64,000 nt of DNA from Sulfitobacter sp. JL08 (GCF_003352045.1 NZ_CP025815.1:1488001-1552000); one strand, 5' to 3'; shown: positions 18,344 through 28,335, counted from the stretch's first letter. Made by a program: numbers and translations. Notes: generated by a model from the sequence alone, not told the origin.

Positions 18344-20307
18344 TGGCCGACACCGTCGATAGCCCGCCACTCTGGCGCGGTCTGGCCCTTTGGGGCGCGG
18401 TTCTGCTGGCATTTGTCGCGCTTATGACATGGGGCCCGACACTGCTGCCATGGGCGTTTGAATACCCCAAGAAGTGGGTTGTTCCCGCCGCGCGCTGGAT
18501 TTCCGATTTCACCAAATGGCTGCTGAATGACGCCAGTTTCGGCCTTTTCACGTTTCGCGACCTGACGCGGTTCCTGTCCACGCTGGTGGACATCCCCTAT
18601 CAGGCGGTGGCGGGCGTCTTGTCGGGCGGGATCGAGGCGGTGAACCTGCCGCCGCTGTCCTGGGTCGGGTTGATCGCCTTTGTCGGGTTGATCGGACACC
18701 GGCTTGGCGGATGGTCGCTGGCGCTGCTGGCGGCGGGGTGTTTCCTGTTCATCGCCGTATTCGGCCAGTGGACATCGGCGATGGTCACGCTGGCGTCTAT
18801 TATGATCGCGGTGCCCATCGGAGTTGCGGGCGGCCTGATGCTGGGGCTTGCGGCCTATCGTTGGCGCTGGCTGGCGCGGGCGCTGCAACCGGTGCTGGAT
18901 CTGATGCAGACCATTCCGGTTTTTGCCTATCTGGTGCCGATCCTGATCCTGTTCGGGTTCGGCCCCACGGCGGCCATTGTGGCCACAGTGATCTATGCCA
19001 TGCCACCGATGACACGCATCACCATGCTGGCACTGGGCCGGGTTCCGGGCGAAATTCGTGATCTTGGCCATATGGTAGGATGTTCGCGCCGTCAGATGAC
19101 GTGGCGGGTGATGGTCCCATCAGCCAAGGACGGGCTGATGGTTGGGGTCAATCAGGTGATCATGCTGTCGCTGAACATGGTCATCATCGCGTCGATGATC
19201 GGGGCGGGGGGCCTTGGCTTTGATGTGCTGGCGTCTTTGCGGCGGCTGGATTTCGGCGCCGGGCTTGAGGCGGGGTTTGCCATTGTCGCCTTGGCCATCG
19301 CGCTGGATCGGCTAAGCCAGGCGGCGGCGCAGTATACCGGTGTCGATGCGCCGTCCGGATATCTGAAATGGGCGCTGGTTCTACTGGCGCTGACCTTTGT
19401 TGCCGCGTTTCTTAGCCCCGCCTTGCAAACCTATCCCGATGCATGGGCCATATCCACCGGCGATTTCTGGTCGCGCGTTGTTACTTGGATCAACGTCAAT
19501 TATTTTGACACGCTTGAAGCGATCAAGAACACCCTGCTGCTGAACGTGCTGATCCCGACCAAGCGGTTTCTGGTGGGCTTGCCATGGCTGGGGGTGGCGG
19601 GCCTGCTGGGCTTTGTCGGCTGGCGGCTGGGCGGTGCGCGCCTTGCGCTGCTGGTGGCGTGTCTGACCATTCTGATCGCCGTGACCGGATTGTGGGAAAA
19701 GGCGATGATCACCGTTTATCTTTGCGGCATTTCGGTTGTTTTTGCCATGCTGATCGGCCTGCCCATCGGTGTTCTGGCGGCCGAAAAGGAACGGCTTTGG
19801 GTTGGGGTCAAGGTGGCGATAGATACGCTGCAAACGCTTCCGTCTTTCGTGTATCTGATGCCCGCTGTCATGCTGTTCCGCGTCGGCGATTTCACCGCGA
19901 TGATTGCGGTCGTTGCCTATGCAATCGCACCTGCAATCCGGTATACGGCATTGGGATTGCAGGGCGTCGATGCCCGCCTGATCGAGGCAGGGCGCGCGAT
20001 GGGCTGCACCGAATGGCAGATCCTGACGCGGATCAAACTGAAACTGGCGCTGCCCGAAATCCTGCTGGGGTTGAACCAGACCATCATGTTTGCCCTGTCG
20101 ATGCTGGTGATCACCGCGCTGGTCGGTACCCGCGATCTGGGGCAGGAGGTCTATATCGCCCTGACCAAGGCCGATGCGGGACGGGGCCTTGTTGCCGGAT
20201 TTGCGGTGGCGTTCATTGCCATCATCGCCGATCGCCTAATTCAGGCGGGCGCACAGCGGGCGCGGGCGCGGCTGGGGCTGGAGGACGGACATCATGACAC
20301 TACCTGA
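18340..20307 (+). CDS. Betaine-type ABC transporter permease, two permease domains in one chain
   Basis: 655 residues, about twice the length of a single ProW permease. Two complete BPD_transp_1 units: the first EAA-type loop is GCSRRQMTWRVMVPSAKDGL (about 248-268) and the second GCTEWQILTRIKLKLALPEI (about 556-575). Each half is flanked by its own set of helices, so the chain could form the whole channel where others use a dimer. This arrangement is known from TMAO (TmoW) and related roseobacter importers. The gene overlaps both the ATPase gene upstream (ATGA at 18340) and the kinase gene downstream (14 bp), indicating tight coupling. Confidence 0.9.
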   Translation: MMADTVDSPPLWRGLALWGAVLLAFVALMTWGPTLLPWAFEYPKKWVVPAARWISDFTKWLLNDASFGLFTFRDLTRFLSTLVDIPYQAVAGVLSGGIEAVNLPPLSWVGLIAFVGLIGHRLGGWSLALLAAGCFLFIAVFGQWTSAMVTLASIMIAVPIGVAGGLMLGLAAYRWRWLARALQPVLDLMQTIPVFAYLVPILILFGFGPTAAIVATVIYAMPPMTRITMLALGRVPGEIRDLGHMVGCSRRQMTWRVMVPSAKDGLMVGVNQVIMLSLNMVIIASMIGAGGLGFDVLASLRRLDFGAGLEAGFAIVALAIALDRLSQAAAQYTGVDAPSGYLKWALVLLALTFVAAFLSPALQTYPDAWAISTGDFWSRVVTWINVNYFDTLEAIKNTLLLNVLIPTKRFLVGLPWLGVAGLLGFVGWRLGGARLALLVACLTILIAVTGLWEKAMITVYLCGISVVFAMLIGLPIGVLAAEKERLWVGVKVAIDTLQTLPSFVYLMPAVMLFRVGDFTAMIAVVAYAIAPAIRYTALGLQGVDARLIEAGRAMGCTEWQILTRIKLKLALPEILLGLNQTIMFALSMLVITALVGTRDLGQEVYIALTKADAGRGLVAGFAVAFIAIIADRLIQAGAQRARARLGLEDGHHDTT

Positions 20308-21181
20308 CAAAATTCTGGAATTGCCCTGCTGGTCCGGACCGCCGTCTGGTGCGCCATTGGAAGGCGGGCTGTCCAATGAAATCTGGAAGATCACGGATGA
20401 TGCGGGCGATCACGTGGTACGCTTTGGCGCTGATTACCCGGTCCACCATGTGGACCGCGCCCGAGAGTTGATGAGCACGCGCGCCGCCCATGCAGCAGGG
20501 TTTTCCCCTGCGGTTGAATATGCGGCACAGGGTGTGATGGTAACTGGCTTTGTGCAATCGCGCACCTGGGACGCGGCAGACATGCGCCGCGATCCCGCGC
20601 GGGTGGCCGACCTGTTGAAACGCTTTCACAACACGATGGCCGCAAATGTATCAGGCACCGCCTATTTCTTCTGGGTGTTCCACGTCATTCGCGATTATGC
20701 GCGGACGCTGGCTAACGGCAACAGCCGTTTCGCCGCTGACTTGCCCGGCTATCTGGAGCTTTCAGGGCAGTTGGAAGCAGCGCAGGTGCCATTGCCCATC
20801 GTGTTTGCCCACAATGATCTGCTGCCCGCCAACATTCTGGAAGACGATACGCGCCTGTGGCTGATTGATTACGAATATGCCGGCTATTCCACGCCGATGT
20901 TCGATCTGGCCGGTGTGGCCTCGAATTCTGAAATGGAACCCGAGGCCGCGCAGGAATTGCTGACGCACTATTTCGGGGCCACCCCTGACCGGGCGATGGT
21001 GCGGGCCTTTGACGCCATGCAATGCGCATCGCTATTGCGTGAAGCGATGTGGGCCATGGTATCGGAACTGCACCTGAACGCACCGGGCGTTGATTATGTC
21101 GCCTATGCGCACGAAAATCTGGAACGGCTGGCCGCGGCGCGCGACCGGTATTCTTCATTATATGGAAAAGACGTATCATGA
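20294..21181 (+). CDS. Choline/ethanolamine-kinase-like phosphotransferase (APH fold), copy 1
   Basis: 295 residues, cytoplasmic. Probably phosphorylates choline, ethanolamine or a related amino alcohol brought in by the adjacent importer. Catalytic loop AHNDLLPANIL (about 174-184; Brenner-type H-x-D-x4-N) and metal-binding Asp in LIDYEYAG (about 193-200), the form typical of choline kinases rather than of aminoglycoside kinases. The N-terminal GGLSNEIWKI resembles the nucleotide loop of LicA/choline kinases. Overlaps the permease gene and the dehydrogenase gene (ATGA at 21178-21181). True substrate not shown; a homoserine or thiamine kinase-like role is possible. Confidence 0.78.
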   Translation: MTLPDKILELPCWSGPPSGAPLEGGLSNEIWKITDDAGDHVVRFGADYPVHHVDRARELMSTRAAHAAGFSPAVEYAAQGVMVTGFVQSRTWDAADMRRDPARVADLLKRFHNTMAANVSGTAYFFWVFHVIRDYARTLANGNSRFAADLPGYLELSGQLEAAQVPLPIVFAHNDLLPANILEDDTRLWLIDYEYAGYSTPMFDLAGVASNSEMEPEAAQELLTHYFGATPDRAMVRAFDAMQCASLLREAMWAMVSELHLNAPGVDYVAYAHENLERLAAARDRYSSLYGKDVS

Positions 21182-23619
21182 CCCTTCCCAGTCACGCACA
21201 GGTTGTTGTTATCGGTGGTGGCATCATCGGATGTTCCACGGCCTATCACCTTGCCCGCGATCACAAGGCCGATGTCGTCCTGCTGGAGCAGGGCAAACTG
21301 ACGTCGGGTTCAACATGGCATGCGGCGGGGCTGGTGGGGCAGTTGCGGTCTTCCGCGTCGATCACCAAGGTGCTGAAATACTCGGTCGATCTGTACAAGC
21401 AGCTTGATGCGGAAACCGGTCTTGATACCGGCTGGAAGATGACCGGATGTTTGCGGCTGGCCACAAATCCGGATCGCTGGACCGAATACAAACGTCTGGC
21501 CACCACGGCGGGATCGTTCGGCATGGACATGCACCTGATTTGCCCGGACGAGGTGAAAAAGATGTGGCCGCTGATGGATGTCAGCGATCTGGTGGGCGCA
21601 AGCTGGTTGCCGACTGACGGGCAGGCCAACCCGTCCGACATCACCCAAAGCCTGGCCAAGGGCGCGCGCATGCATGGCGCGAAACTGCATGAAGGGGTGC
21701 GTGTGACCGGATTTGACATGGACGGCGACCGGATCACCGGGGTGCAAACCAGTCAGGGGACGATCAAATGTGATCGCGTGGTCAACTGCGCCGGTCAATG
21801 GGCGCGCAAGGTTGGCGCAATGGCGGGCATCACCGTGCCGCTGCAACCGGTAAAACATCAGTACATCATCACCGAAGCGATTGACGGTCTGTCACCGGAT
21901 GCCGCCACACTGCGCGACCCTGACCGGCGCACCTACTTCAAGGAAGAGGTCGGCGGGCTGGTCATGGGCGGATACGAACCAGACCCGCAACCCTGGGTGC
22001 TGGACGAGTTCGGCGGTGACGTGCCTGATGACTGGGAATTCGGCCTGTTTGACGATGACTATGATCATTTCGCCCAGCATCTGGAACAGGCGATCGAACG
22101 TATTCCGGTGCTGACGCAAACCGGCGTAAAACAGATGATCAACGGATCGGAAAGCTTTACGCCGGATGGCAATTTCATTCTGGGGCGGGCACCGGAATGC
22201 GCCAACATGTTTGTCGGCGCCGGGTTCAACGCCTTTGGCATCGCATCAGGGGGCGGAGCCGGTTGGGTGCTGGCCGAATGGGCCATGACGGGCGAGGCAC
22301 CGCTTGATTTGTGGGTGGTCGACATCCGCCGGTTTTCGGACATGCACAAAGACCGCAAATGGGTTTGCGACCGCACGCTTGAGGCCTATGGCAAACACTA
22401 CACCATCGGTTTTCCGCATGAAGAATACACATCAGGCCGCCCGCGCATCCTGTCGCCGCTATATGAGCGTCTGAAACGGCAAAACGCGGTGTTCGGATCG
22501 AAACTTGGCTGGGAACGGCCAAACTGGTTCGCCCCGGACGGTATGGCGCCGCAAGATGTCTATTCGATGGGCCGCCAGAACTGGTTTGACGCGGTGGGGC
22601 AGGAACATGCCCATGTGCGCAATTCTGTCGGCGTCTTCGATCAATCCTCGTTCGCCAAATACGAGGTGTCGGGCAGCGATGCACAGGCCGCGCTGGATTG
22701 GGTCTGTGCCAACAACGTCAGCAAACCGGTCGGGCGGCTGACCTATACCCAATTGCTGAACTCGCGTGGCGGGATCGAATGCGATCTGACGGTGGCGCGC
22801 ATCGCCCAAGGCAGGTTCTATATCGTGACCGGCACCGGGTTTCGCACCCATGATCTGGGCTGGATCGCCGATCATATCCCTGCGGGTGACGTCAACCTGC
22901 AAGATGTGACAGAAGACTGGGGCACGCTGTCCTTGATGGGGCCAAAGGCACGCGATGTGTTGGCCGCCGTGACATCTGATGATGTGTCAAACAGCGCCTT
23001 TCCGTTCGGGCATGTGCGTGATCTGGACATTGCCGGCCACAAAGTGCGGGCGCTGCGCGTCACCTATGTGGGCGAACTGGGGTGGGAACTGCATATCCCG
23101 ATCGCGGCAACGGGTGCGGTTTACGATGTGCTGATGGCAGCGGGGCAGGGTATACGCCCTGTTGGATACCGCGCGCTGGAAAGCCTGAGGCTGGAAAAAG
23201 GCTATCGTGCGTGGTCATCCGATATCACACCAAATGACACGCCATTTCAGGCCGGTCTGGGGTGGGCCGTCAAGATGAAGGGCAACACGCCGTTTCTGGG
23301 CCGCGAGGCTTTGAGCGCGGCAGCGGGCGAACCGCTGGGCAAACGATTTGTCGGGTTTACGCTGGATGATCCCGATGCAGTCCTGCTGGGGCGTGAAACC
23401 ATCCTGCGAAACGGCAAGCCGGTCGGGTATCTGACCTCGGGCGGATATGGCTACACGGTGGGCAAAAGTATCGGCTACGGCTACGTGCGCGCGGATGACA
23501 CCAGCGATGATGCACTGCAAGCGGGCGATTATGCATTGATTGTGGCCGGGGAAACCCTGCCGGCGCAGATCGGATTGCGCTCGTTCTACGATCCGGAGGG
23601 CACCCGCATCCGTGCCTAA
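21178..23619 (+). CDS. Dimethylglycine/sarcosine dehydrogenase-type flavoprotein with GcvT domain
   Basis: 813 residues. N-terminal FAD-binding DAO domain (VVVIGGGIIGCSTAYHLAR), a middle FAO_M segment, and from about residue 430 a GcvT aminomethyltransferase fold with its barrel tail (to about 810). Oxidatively removes an N-methyl group from dimethylglycine, sarcosine or a similar amine and can pass the one-carbon unit to tetrahydrofolate. SGSTWHAAGL places His48 where these enzymes attach FAD covalently. Lies in the betaine-uptake operon, in line with stepwise demethylation. Dimethylglycine and sarcosine enzymes are close relatives, so I leave the symbol blank. Stop overlaps the convergent methyltransferase stop by 4 bp. 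Confidence 0.88.
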   Translation: MTLPSHAQVVVIGGGIIGCSTAYHLARDHKADVVLLEQGKLTSGSTWHAAGLVGQLRSSASITKVLKYSVDLYKQLDAETGLDTGWKMTGCLRLATNPDRWTEYKRLATTAGSFGMDMHLICPDEVKKMWPLMDVSDLVGASWLPTDGQANPSDITQSLAKGARMHGAKLHEGVRVTGFDMDGDRITGVQTSQGTIKCDRVVNCAGQWARKVGAMAGITVPLQPVKHQYIITEAIDGLSPDAATLRDPDRRTYFKEEVGGLVMGGYEPDPQPWVLDEFGGDVPDDWEFGLFDDDYDHFAQHLEQAIERIPVLTQTGVKQMINGSESFTPDGNFILGRAPECANMFVGAGFNAFGIASGGGAGWVLAEWAMTGEAPLDLWVVDIRRFSDMHKDRKWVCDRTLEAYGKHYTIGFPHEEYTSGRPRILSPLYERLKRQNAVFGSKLGWERPNWFAPDGMAPQDVYSMGRQNWFDAVGQEHAHVRNSVGVFDQSSFAKYEVSGSDAQAALDWVCANNVSKPVGRLTYTQLLNSRGGIECDLTVARIAQGRFYIVTGTGFRTHDLGWIADHIPAGDVNLQDVTEDWGTLSLMGPKARDVLAAVTSDDVSNSAFPFGHVRDLDIAGHKVRALRVTYVGELGWELHIPIAATGAVYDVLMAAGQGIRPVGYRALESLRLEKGYRAWSSDITPNDTPFQAGLGWAVKMKGNTPFLGREALSAAAGEPLGKRFVGFTLDDPDAVLLGRETILRNGKPVGYLTSGGYGYTVGKSIGYGYVRADDTSDDALQAGDYALIVAGETLPAQIGLRSFYDPEGTRIRA

Positions 23620-24245
23620 AGCACGCGAAATGCGATGGCCCGGCTGGGGATGGTGCCGACCTCACCCGGCATCGATGCATAGGGCGCGGTTTCGTCCAGC
23701 ATTTCGATCTGGCCGTTGCCCACCAGTTCATCTATCCGCAATTGGAAGCCGCCGTTCCACAATGTATCCTTGACGGTGATCACGATCACCCCGCCGATGG
23801 CGCAGATGCGGATCAGCTCATCCAGCGCCTCGGCCCCGACATGGCCGGTGGTGAACACGCCGGTCGAAACGATCCCGGCATAGGCTTCGTCCTCGAAGGG
23901 TAAAATACCCCCCAGTGCCAGCTTGTGCAGGGCGCGGTAGTGGCCTTTTTGAGCGGCGCGCGCCAACATGCCTTCGGAAATATCCAGACCGTCCACCTGC
24001 GGATAACCGACAATGCCAAGCCATTCGCCCATCAGCCCCGTGCCTGCACCGGCATCCAGCAGCGGTGTTTCCCCCTTGGGCAGAAACCGCGTCAGCAGCG
24101 ACAGCGCGACCGACGGATGACGATACCCCGCAACCGACATTTCCGCGTCATAGGTTTCGGCCCAGCCATCATAAAGTGCCGCCACATCTTCGGGGGTTTG
24201 CGCATCGTAAACCGCGCCCAGATGCCCGTCATGTTTGCCCGTCAT
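23616..24245 (-). CDS. Class I SAM-dependent methyltransferase
   Basis: 209 residues from the Met of MTGKHDGHLG; a longer in-frame start at 24308 adds an unlikely leader. Rossmann fold: motif I LLDAGAGTGLMGEWL (about 75-89), motif II acidic DGLDISEGML, then SSTGVFTTGHVG and a post-motif strand. The start region, YDAQTPEDVAALYDGWAETYD, is of the Methyltransf_11/25 type found in small-molecule methyltransferases. It is on the strand opposite to its neighbours, between two choline-kinase-like genes, and could methylate an amine or phospho-base, but nothing in the sequence fixes the substrate. Confidence 0.8.
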   Translation of the reverse strand: MTGKHDGHLGAVYDAQTPEDVAALYDGWAETYDAEMSVAGYRHPSVALSLLTRFLPKGETPLLDAGAGTGLMGEWLGIVGYPQVDGLDISEGMLARAAQKGHYRALHKLALGGILPFEDEAYAGIVSTGVFTTGHVGAEALDELIRICAIGGVIVITVKDTLWNGGFQLRIDELVGNGQIEMLDETAPYASMPGEVGTIPSRAIAFRVL

Positions 24246-24342
24246 GCCTGCCCCCGTGTTATGTGATCCGATCTGTCGGCTTGCCAATCCAATTCCATCG
24301 CGCGACAAATATCAAATGAAGAATGCACAATTCGGGGGACCC

Positions 24343-25251
24343 ATGACCGATCTGAAGGCTTTGATGAACAAAATTCCGCAGCTTCAGGGCCATGACGGTC
24401 CCGTGGAACGGATGGGCGGGCTGACCAATGTTGTGTACCGTGTGGGCGACTATTGCCTGCGCGTTCCCGGCGAAGGCACCGAAGAATACATTGATCGCAA
24501 GGCCGAAGCGGTGGCCGCCCAGGCGGCCGCAGACGCGGGTGTGTCGCCCGAACTGGTTTACGCCGATCCTGACAGCGGTCTTATGGTCACGCGGTTCATT
24601 GACGGGGCCACAACGATGACGCCCGATTTGTTTGCGCAGGCCGCCACGGACGGCAGCCATGCCGTTGTCGGTCGCGCCGCCATAGCGCTGCGTGATCTGC
24701 ATCAGTCCGGCGCCGTGTTCCAGGCGGACTTTGAACTGTTCGCGATGATTGATGATTATCTGGGCCTGCTGTCGACCAAGGATGTTGATCTGCCGGACGG
24801 CTATCACGACGTGGTGGCCGAGGCCGAAACCATCCGTGCCGCGCTGGCCAGAAACCCCGCGCCGCGCGTGGCCTGCCACTGCGACCCGCTGTGCGAAAAC
24901 TTTCTGGATACCGGCGCGCGCATGTGGATCGTGGATTGGGAATATTCCGGCATGAACGATCCGATGTGGGATCTGGGCGATCTGTCGGTCGAGGCCGGAT
25001 TGAACGATGCGCAGGACGGCGCGTTGCTGTCGGCCTATTTTGACGGGCAGGTGCCCGCGAACGATCATGCGCGCATGGTGATCTACAAGGCGATGTGCGA
25101 TCTGCTTTGGACGTTGTGGGGGCTGATCCAGCTGGCCAATGAGAACCCTGCCGAAGATTTCCGTGCCTACGCCGATGGCCGCTTTGCCCGCTGCAAGGCG
25201 CTGATGGCGCGGCCTGAATTCGCCGCCCATGTGGCCACGCTGAACGGATAG
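24343..25251 (+). CDS. Choline-kinase-like phosphotransferase (APH fold), copy 2
   Basis: 302 residues from the ATG at 24343 (GGGGGA site; earlier Met codons at 24235 and 24316 are less well placed). Motifs MGGLTNVVYRV (nucleotide loop), CHCDPLCENFL (catalytic loop, about 184-194) and WIVDWEYSGMND (metal Asp) match bacterial choline/ethanolamine kinases of the LicA type. It is clearly diverged from copy 1 at 20294 and reads HCDPLCEN where that one has HNDLLPAN. Its promoter region overlaps the divergent methyltransferase start. May act on a different amino alcohol, or replace copy 1 under other conditions. Confidence 0.78.
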   Translation: MTDLKALMNKIPQLQGHDGPVERMGGLTNVVYRVGDYCLRVPGEGTEEYIDRKAEAVAAQAAADAGVSPELVYADPDSGLMVTRFIDGATTMTPDLFAQAATDGSHAVVGRAAIALRDLHQSGAVFQADFELFAMIDDYLGLLSTKDVDLPDGYHDVVAEAETIRAALARNPAPRVACHCDPLCENFLDTGARMWIVDWEYSGMNDPMWDLGDLSVEAGLNDAQDGALLSAYFDGQVPANDHARMVIYKAMCDLLWTLWGLIQLANENPAEDFRAYADGRFARCKALMARPEFAAHVATLNG

Positions 25252-25262
25252 CGCAACCCGGG

Positions 25263-26858
25263 TCAGGCGAGAGACTGCAGGATATCGCTGGCTTTTTCGC
25301 CGATCATGATCGCAGGGGCATTTGTGTTGCCCGACACGATTTCCGGCATGATCGCACAATCGGCCACCCGCAGCCCCTTTATGCCGTGCACCCGCAGCCT
25401 GTCGTCTACAACCGCATCCTTGCCGCTGCCCATCTTGCAGGTGCCGGTGGGGTGATAGATCGATGTCGAATTGCTGCGCGCCCAGTCCAGCGTGCCGTCA
25501 TAATCGTCCATATCCAGCGCGGCATCGGGCCGGAACTCGTGCGAGATTTTCGAGGTTAACGGTGCGTGGCGCGCGATCTTTCGGGCGATATTCACACCGT
25601 TCACGATTGTCTGGCAATCTGTTTGCGTGGCCAGATAATTCGGGATGATTTTGGGATAGGTTACGGGGTCGGGACCATTCAGGCGGATTTCACCGCGGCT
25701 TTCGGGGCGCAACTGGCAGACCGACATGGTAAAGGCCGAAAACGGATGCACCCCTTCGCCGGGGCTGTCGGCAGACCACGGTTGCACATGGAACTGGATA
25801 TCCGGTGTTTCCAGATCTTCGCGTGTCTTCAGGAAGCCTGTGGCGAGGCTGGCGGCCATCGTCATAGGGCCGGCCCTGAACAATGCATATTTCAGCGCGA
25901 TCTTGGCCTGACTTACCAGACTGCGCACTTCGTCATTCAACGTGGGTTCGTTGCATTTGAACACAAGACGCGCCTGCAGGTGGTCTTGCAGGTTCCGCCC
26001 GACGCCGCCCAGATCGTGTTTCACCTCGACGCCGTTCTCTTTGAGGTGCACGGCAGGTCCGATGCCGGACAGCATGAGGATTTGTGGTGATCCGATGGAG
26101 CCCCCGGACAATATGACTTCGCGGTCCGCATTGACCGTCCGGATCTGGCCGGATGCATCACGATAGGTCACGCCGGTGGCTTTGCTCCCCTCCAGTTCCA
26201 CGCGCTGCACCTGCGCCTTTGTAATGATCCGCAGGTTTTCACGCCCGCGCGCCGGGTTCAGATAGGCCACGGCCGCGCTGCAACGCCGCCCGTTACGGGT
26301 GGTCAGTTGGAAATATCCCACCCCTTCCTGTTCAGCGCCGTTGTAATCTGGATTGAACGGATATCCAGCCGCCTGCGCTGCCGCGACCCATGCATCACAG
26401 ATCGGGCGCTGGATGCGCATGTTGGACACAGAAAGGGGGCCTTCATCACCGTGAAACGCATCGGCGCCGCGTTCGTTTTTTTCCGCACGTTTGAACAGGG
26501 GCAGCACATCGTCCCAGCCCCAGCCGGTATTTCCCATCTGGCGCCAGCGGTCATAATCCTGCGCCTGTCCACGTACGTAAAGCAGCCCGTTCAAAGAAGA
26601 TGATCCGCCCAGAACCTTGCCGCGAGGCCAGTCGATCGAACGCCCGTTCAGCCCCGGATCGGGTTCGGTCCGGTAACACCAGTCAACGGACGGGTTGTGC
26701 ATGGTCTTGAAATAGCCGACCGGAATGTGAATCCACGGGTTCAGATCGCGCCCGCCCGCTTCCAGCAGAATAACCTTGTTCCTGGGGTTCTCGCTCAGGC
26801 GGTTGGCCAGAACGCATCCGGCCGACCCAGCCCCGACAATGATGTAATCCGCCCTCAA
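25263..26858 (-). CDS. GMC-family FAD dehydrogenase (choline/alcohol dehydrogenase type)
   Basis: 531 residues. Oxidises an alcohol to an aldehyde with FAD. The ADP-binding motif [19 protein letters not shown] is at the N-terminus; the first GMC signature is [20 protein letters not shown] (about 82-101) and the second covers [17 protein letters not shown] (about 252-268). The C-terminal catalytic pair is His in [11 protein letters not shown] and Asn in SGNTNAPA. BetA, AlkJ and polyethylene-glycol dehydrogenases share this frame, so choline is only a candidate. Divergent from a TRAP transporter with a palindrome between them, which suggests the TRAP substrate is an alcohol or its precursor. 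Confidence 0.88.
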   Translation of the reverse strand: MRADYIIVGAGSAGCVLANRLSENPRNKVILLEAGGRDLNPWIHIPVGYFKTMHNPSVDWCYRTEPDPGLNGRSIDWPRGKVLGGSSSLNGLLYVRGQAQDYDRWRQMGNTGWGWDDVLPLFKRAEKNERGADAFHGDEGPLSVSNMRIQRPICDAWVAAAQAAGYPFNPDYNGAEQEGVGYFQLTTRNGRRCSAAVAYLNPARGRENLRIITKAQVQRVELEGSKATGVTYRDASGQIRTVNADREVILSGGSIGSPQILMLSGIGPAVHLKENGVEVKHDLGGVGRNLQDHLQARLVFKCNEPTLNDEVRSLVSQAKIALKYALFRAGPMTMAASLATGFLKTREDLETPDIQFHVQPWSADSPGEGVHPFSAFTMSVCQLRPESRGEIRLNGPDPVTYPKIIPNYLATQTDCQTIVNGVNIARKIARHAPLTSKISHEFRPDAALDMDDYDGTLDWARSNSTSIYHPTGTCKMGSGKDAVVDDRLRVHGIKGLRVADCAIMPEIVSGNTNAPAIMIGEKASDILQSLA

Positions 26859-26925
26859 GTCCGCCCCTCCGGTAAGTTTCGTAAAAAAACACTATGCAAA
26901 ACGAAATAAACAATCTACCCTTTTT

Positions 26926-26942
26926 TGAAACTAATAGTCTCA
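26926..26942. promoter_or_regulatory. 17-bp near-palindrome between GMC and TRAP genes, probable IclR operator
   Basis: TGAAACTAATAGTCTCA: seven of eight base pairs symmetrical around a central A. It is about 37 bp before the dctP-type start and 68 bp from the divergent GMC start, in an AT-rich stretch. The IclR gene at the end of this TRAP operon is the obvious candidate to bind it. Confidence 0.55.
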
Positions 26943-26978
26943 ATAATAGACAATCGGCACCATAAGGGAGGAACCAAA

Positions 26979-28208
26979 ATGGGTGTAGGCAATAAACTGA
27001 GCCAGATTTCACGGCGTGATCTGTTCAAGCTGGCGGGGCAATACGGGATGAGCTCGACCTTGTTGGCAGCGGGTGCATTCGGTGGCGCGATGAGCATCGG
27101 CAGCCTGGCGCGCGCGGCAGAATCCACATACGAGCGGCGTTTTTCCAAGCCGGCAAAGTTCAATCTGAAATTCGGCGCGGCCGGGTTCAACGCACGTAAC
27201 CTGTTGATTGAACGGGCAGGGGCGCTGGAATTTGCCCGCGATCTTGAGGCGCGCACTGACGGCGAAATTCGGATCGAGTTCATCGGCGACAACCAGATTT
27301 GCGGCCAGTTGTCCTGTGTTGAAAAGACCCAACTGGGCGTTGTCGACATCTATGCGGCCTCTACCCAGAACTCGGCCGGTGGCGCGCCTTATCTGAACGT
27401 GCTGGATTATGCCTATATGTTCCCCAGCCGTGCGGCGCAGTACCATTTCCTCTACAGCCCCGAATCGCAGCGTATTCTGCGCGACCCGCTGGAAGAACGG
27501 CACGGCCTGAAGTTCCTGTTCAGCCACGCGGAACTGCGCGGCATGCAAATGGGTCTGGGCTGGAAAGACAAGCCGATCACCAAACTGGAAGACCTGTTCG
27601 GTTCGAAAAACCGTGTGACCGGCACCCAGTTGGGCCGCATCGCGATGCAGGCGCTGAACCTGAACCCCGTGCCGGTCGCGTGGGAAGAAACCCTTGATGG
27701 CTTGCGTCAGGGCCTGATCGATGGCGCGGAAACATGGGCGTCGGCTGTTGCTTATGCCAACATGTCGCCGGTTGTGTCCAAATCGGTCGATCTCAAATTC
27801 TTCTGTGGCACCGAACATACATCGATGTCGGCCAAGGTGTTCAACAGCCTTGACGGATACCTGCAGGATGCGGTTCTTGAATCTTCTTACTGGGCGCAAA
27901 CCCATGTTCAGGCCGCGAACGAGGCTGCACTGGTCAACACGGTAGGCTTCTCAAATCCGCAATTGCCGGGCACGATCTTCTTGGAAAACGATGTAGAGCC
28001 GATCTTCCTTCCGGACAGCGAAATCAAGATGGCCGAGGAGATGTGTTCGCCCGAATTCCAGCCGCAGCTGTGGGAACAGTGGCGCGAGCGTCTGAACGGC
28101 TGGGCCGGTGGCATCGATACCTATCAAGAGATTTACAACATTGCGCGTGAAATTCCGCTCGACATGAAGGCGGAAAACGTCGAACCGCGCCGGTGGTGGA
28201 AGGGCTGA
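26979..28208 (+). CDS. TRAP transporter substrate-binding protein, DctP family, Tat-exported
   Basis: 409 residues from the ATG at 26979, preceded by GGGAGGA; the ATG-like start at 26925 overlaps the palindrome and is rejected. Longer than the usual 330-360 of DctP proteins. N-terminal SRRDLFKLAG followed by a hydrophobic stretch ending SLARAAES is a twin-arginine signal, so the protein probably folds before export. The mature domain carries the family pattern near GTQLGRIAMQALNLNPVPVAWEE (about 225-247) with the Arg that usually salt-bridges a carboxylate ligand. Substrate unknown; the divergent GMC dehydrogenase suggests an organic acid or alcohol derivative. Confidence 0.88.
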   Translation: MGVGNKLSQISRRDLFKLAGQYGMSSTLLAAGAFGGAMSIGSLARAAESTYERRFSKPAKFNLKFGAAGFNARNLLIERAGALEFARDLEARTDGEIRIEFIGDNQICGQLSCVEKTQLGVVDIYAASTQNSAGGAPYLNVLDYAYMFPSRAAQYHFLYSPESQRILRDPLEERHGLKFLFSHAELRGMQMGLGWKDKPITKLEDLFGSKNRVTGTQLGRIAMQALNLNPVPVAWEETLDGLRQGLIDGAETWASAVAYANMSPVVSKSVDLKFFCGTEHTSMSAKVFNSLDGYLQDAVLESSYWAQTHVQAANEAALVNTVGFSNPQLPGTIFLENDVEPIFLPDSEIKMAEEMCSPEFQPQLWEQWRERLNGWAGGIDTYQEIYNIAREIPLDMKAENVEPRRWWKG

Positions 28209-28226
28209 TCACCCGCTAAGGTTACT

Positions 28227-28256
28227 ACACCGGCCCTGTGCAATCGGGGCCGGTGT
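28227..28256 (+). terminator. Stem-loop after the first TRAP binding-protein gene
   Basis: ACACCGGCCC / GGGCCGGTGT, 10-bp perfect stem, 10-base loop, 18 bp after the stop and 80 bp before the small permease start. Same placement as the stem-loops after the other binding-protein genes in this window. No T run. Confidence 0.65.
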
Positions 28257-28335
28257 CTGCACGTTATGCGCAACACCGGGCCGATACATCCTGCATCAAG
28301 ACAGGGATTGGGCCTGACGGAGGAGGGGACAGATC

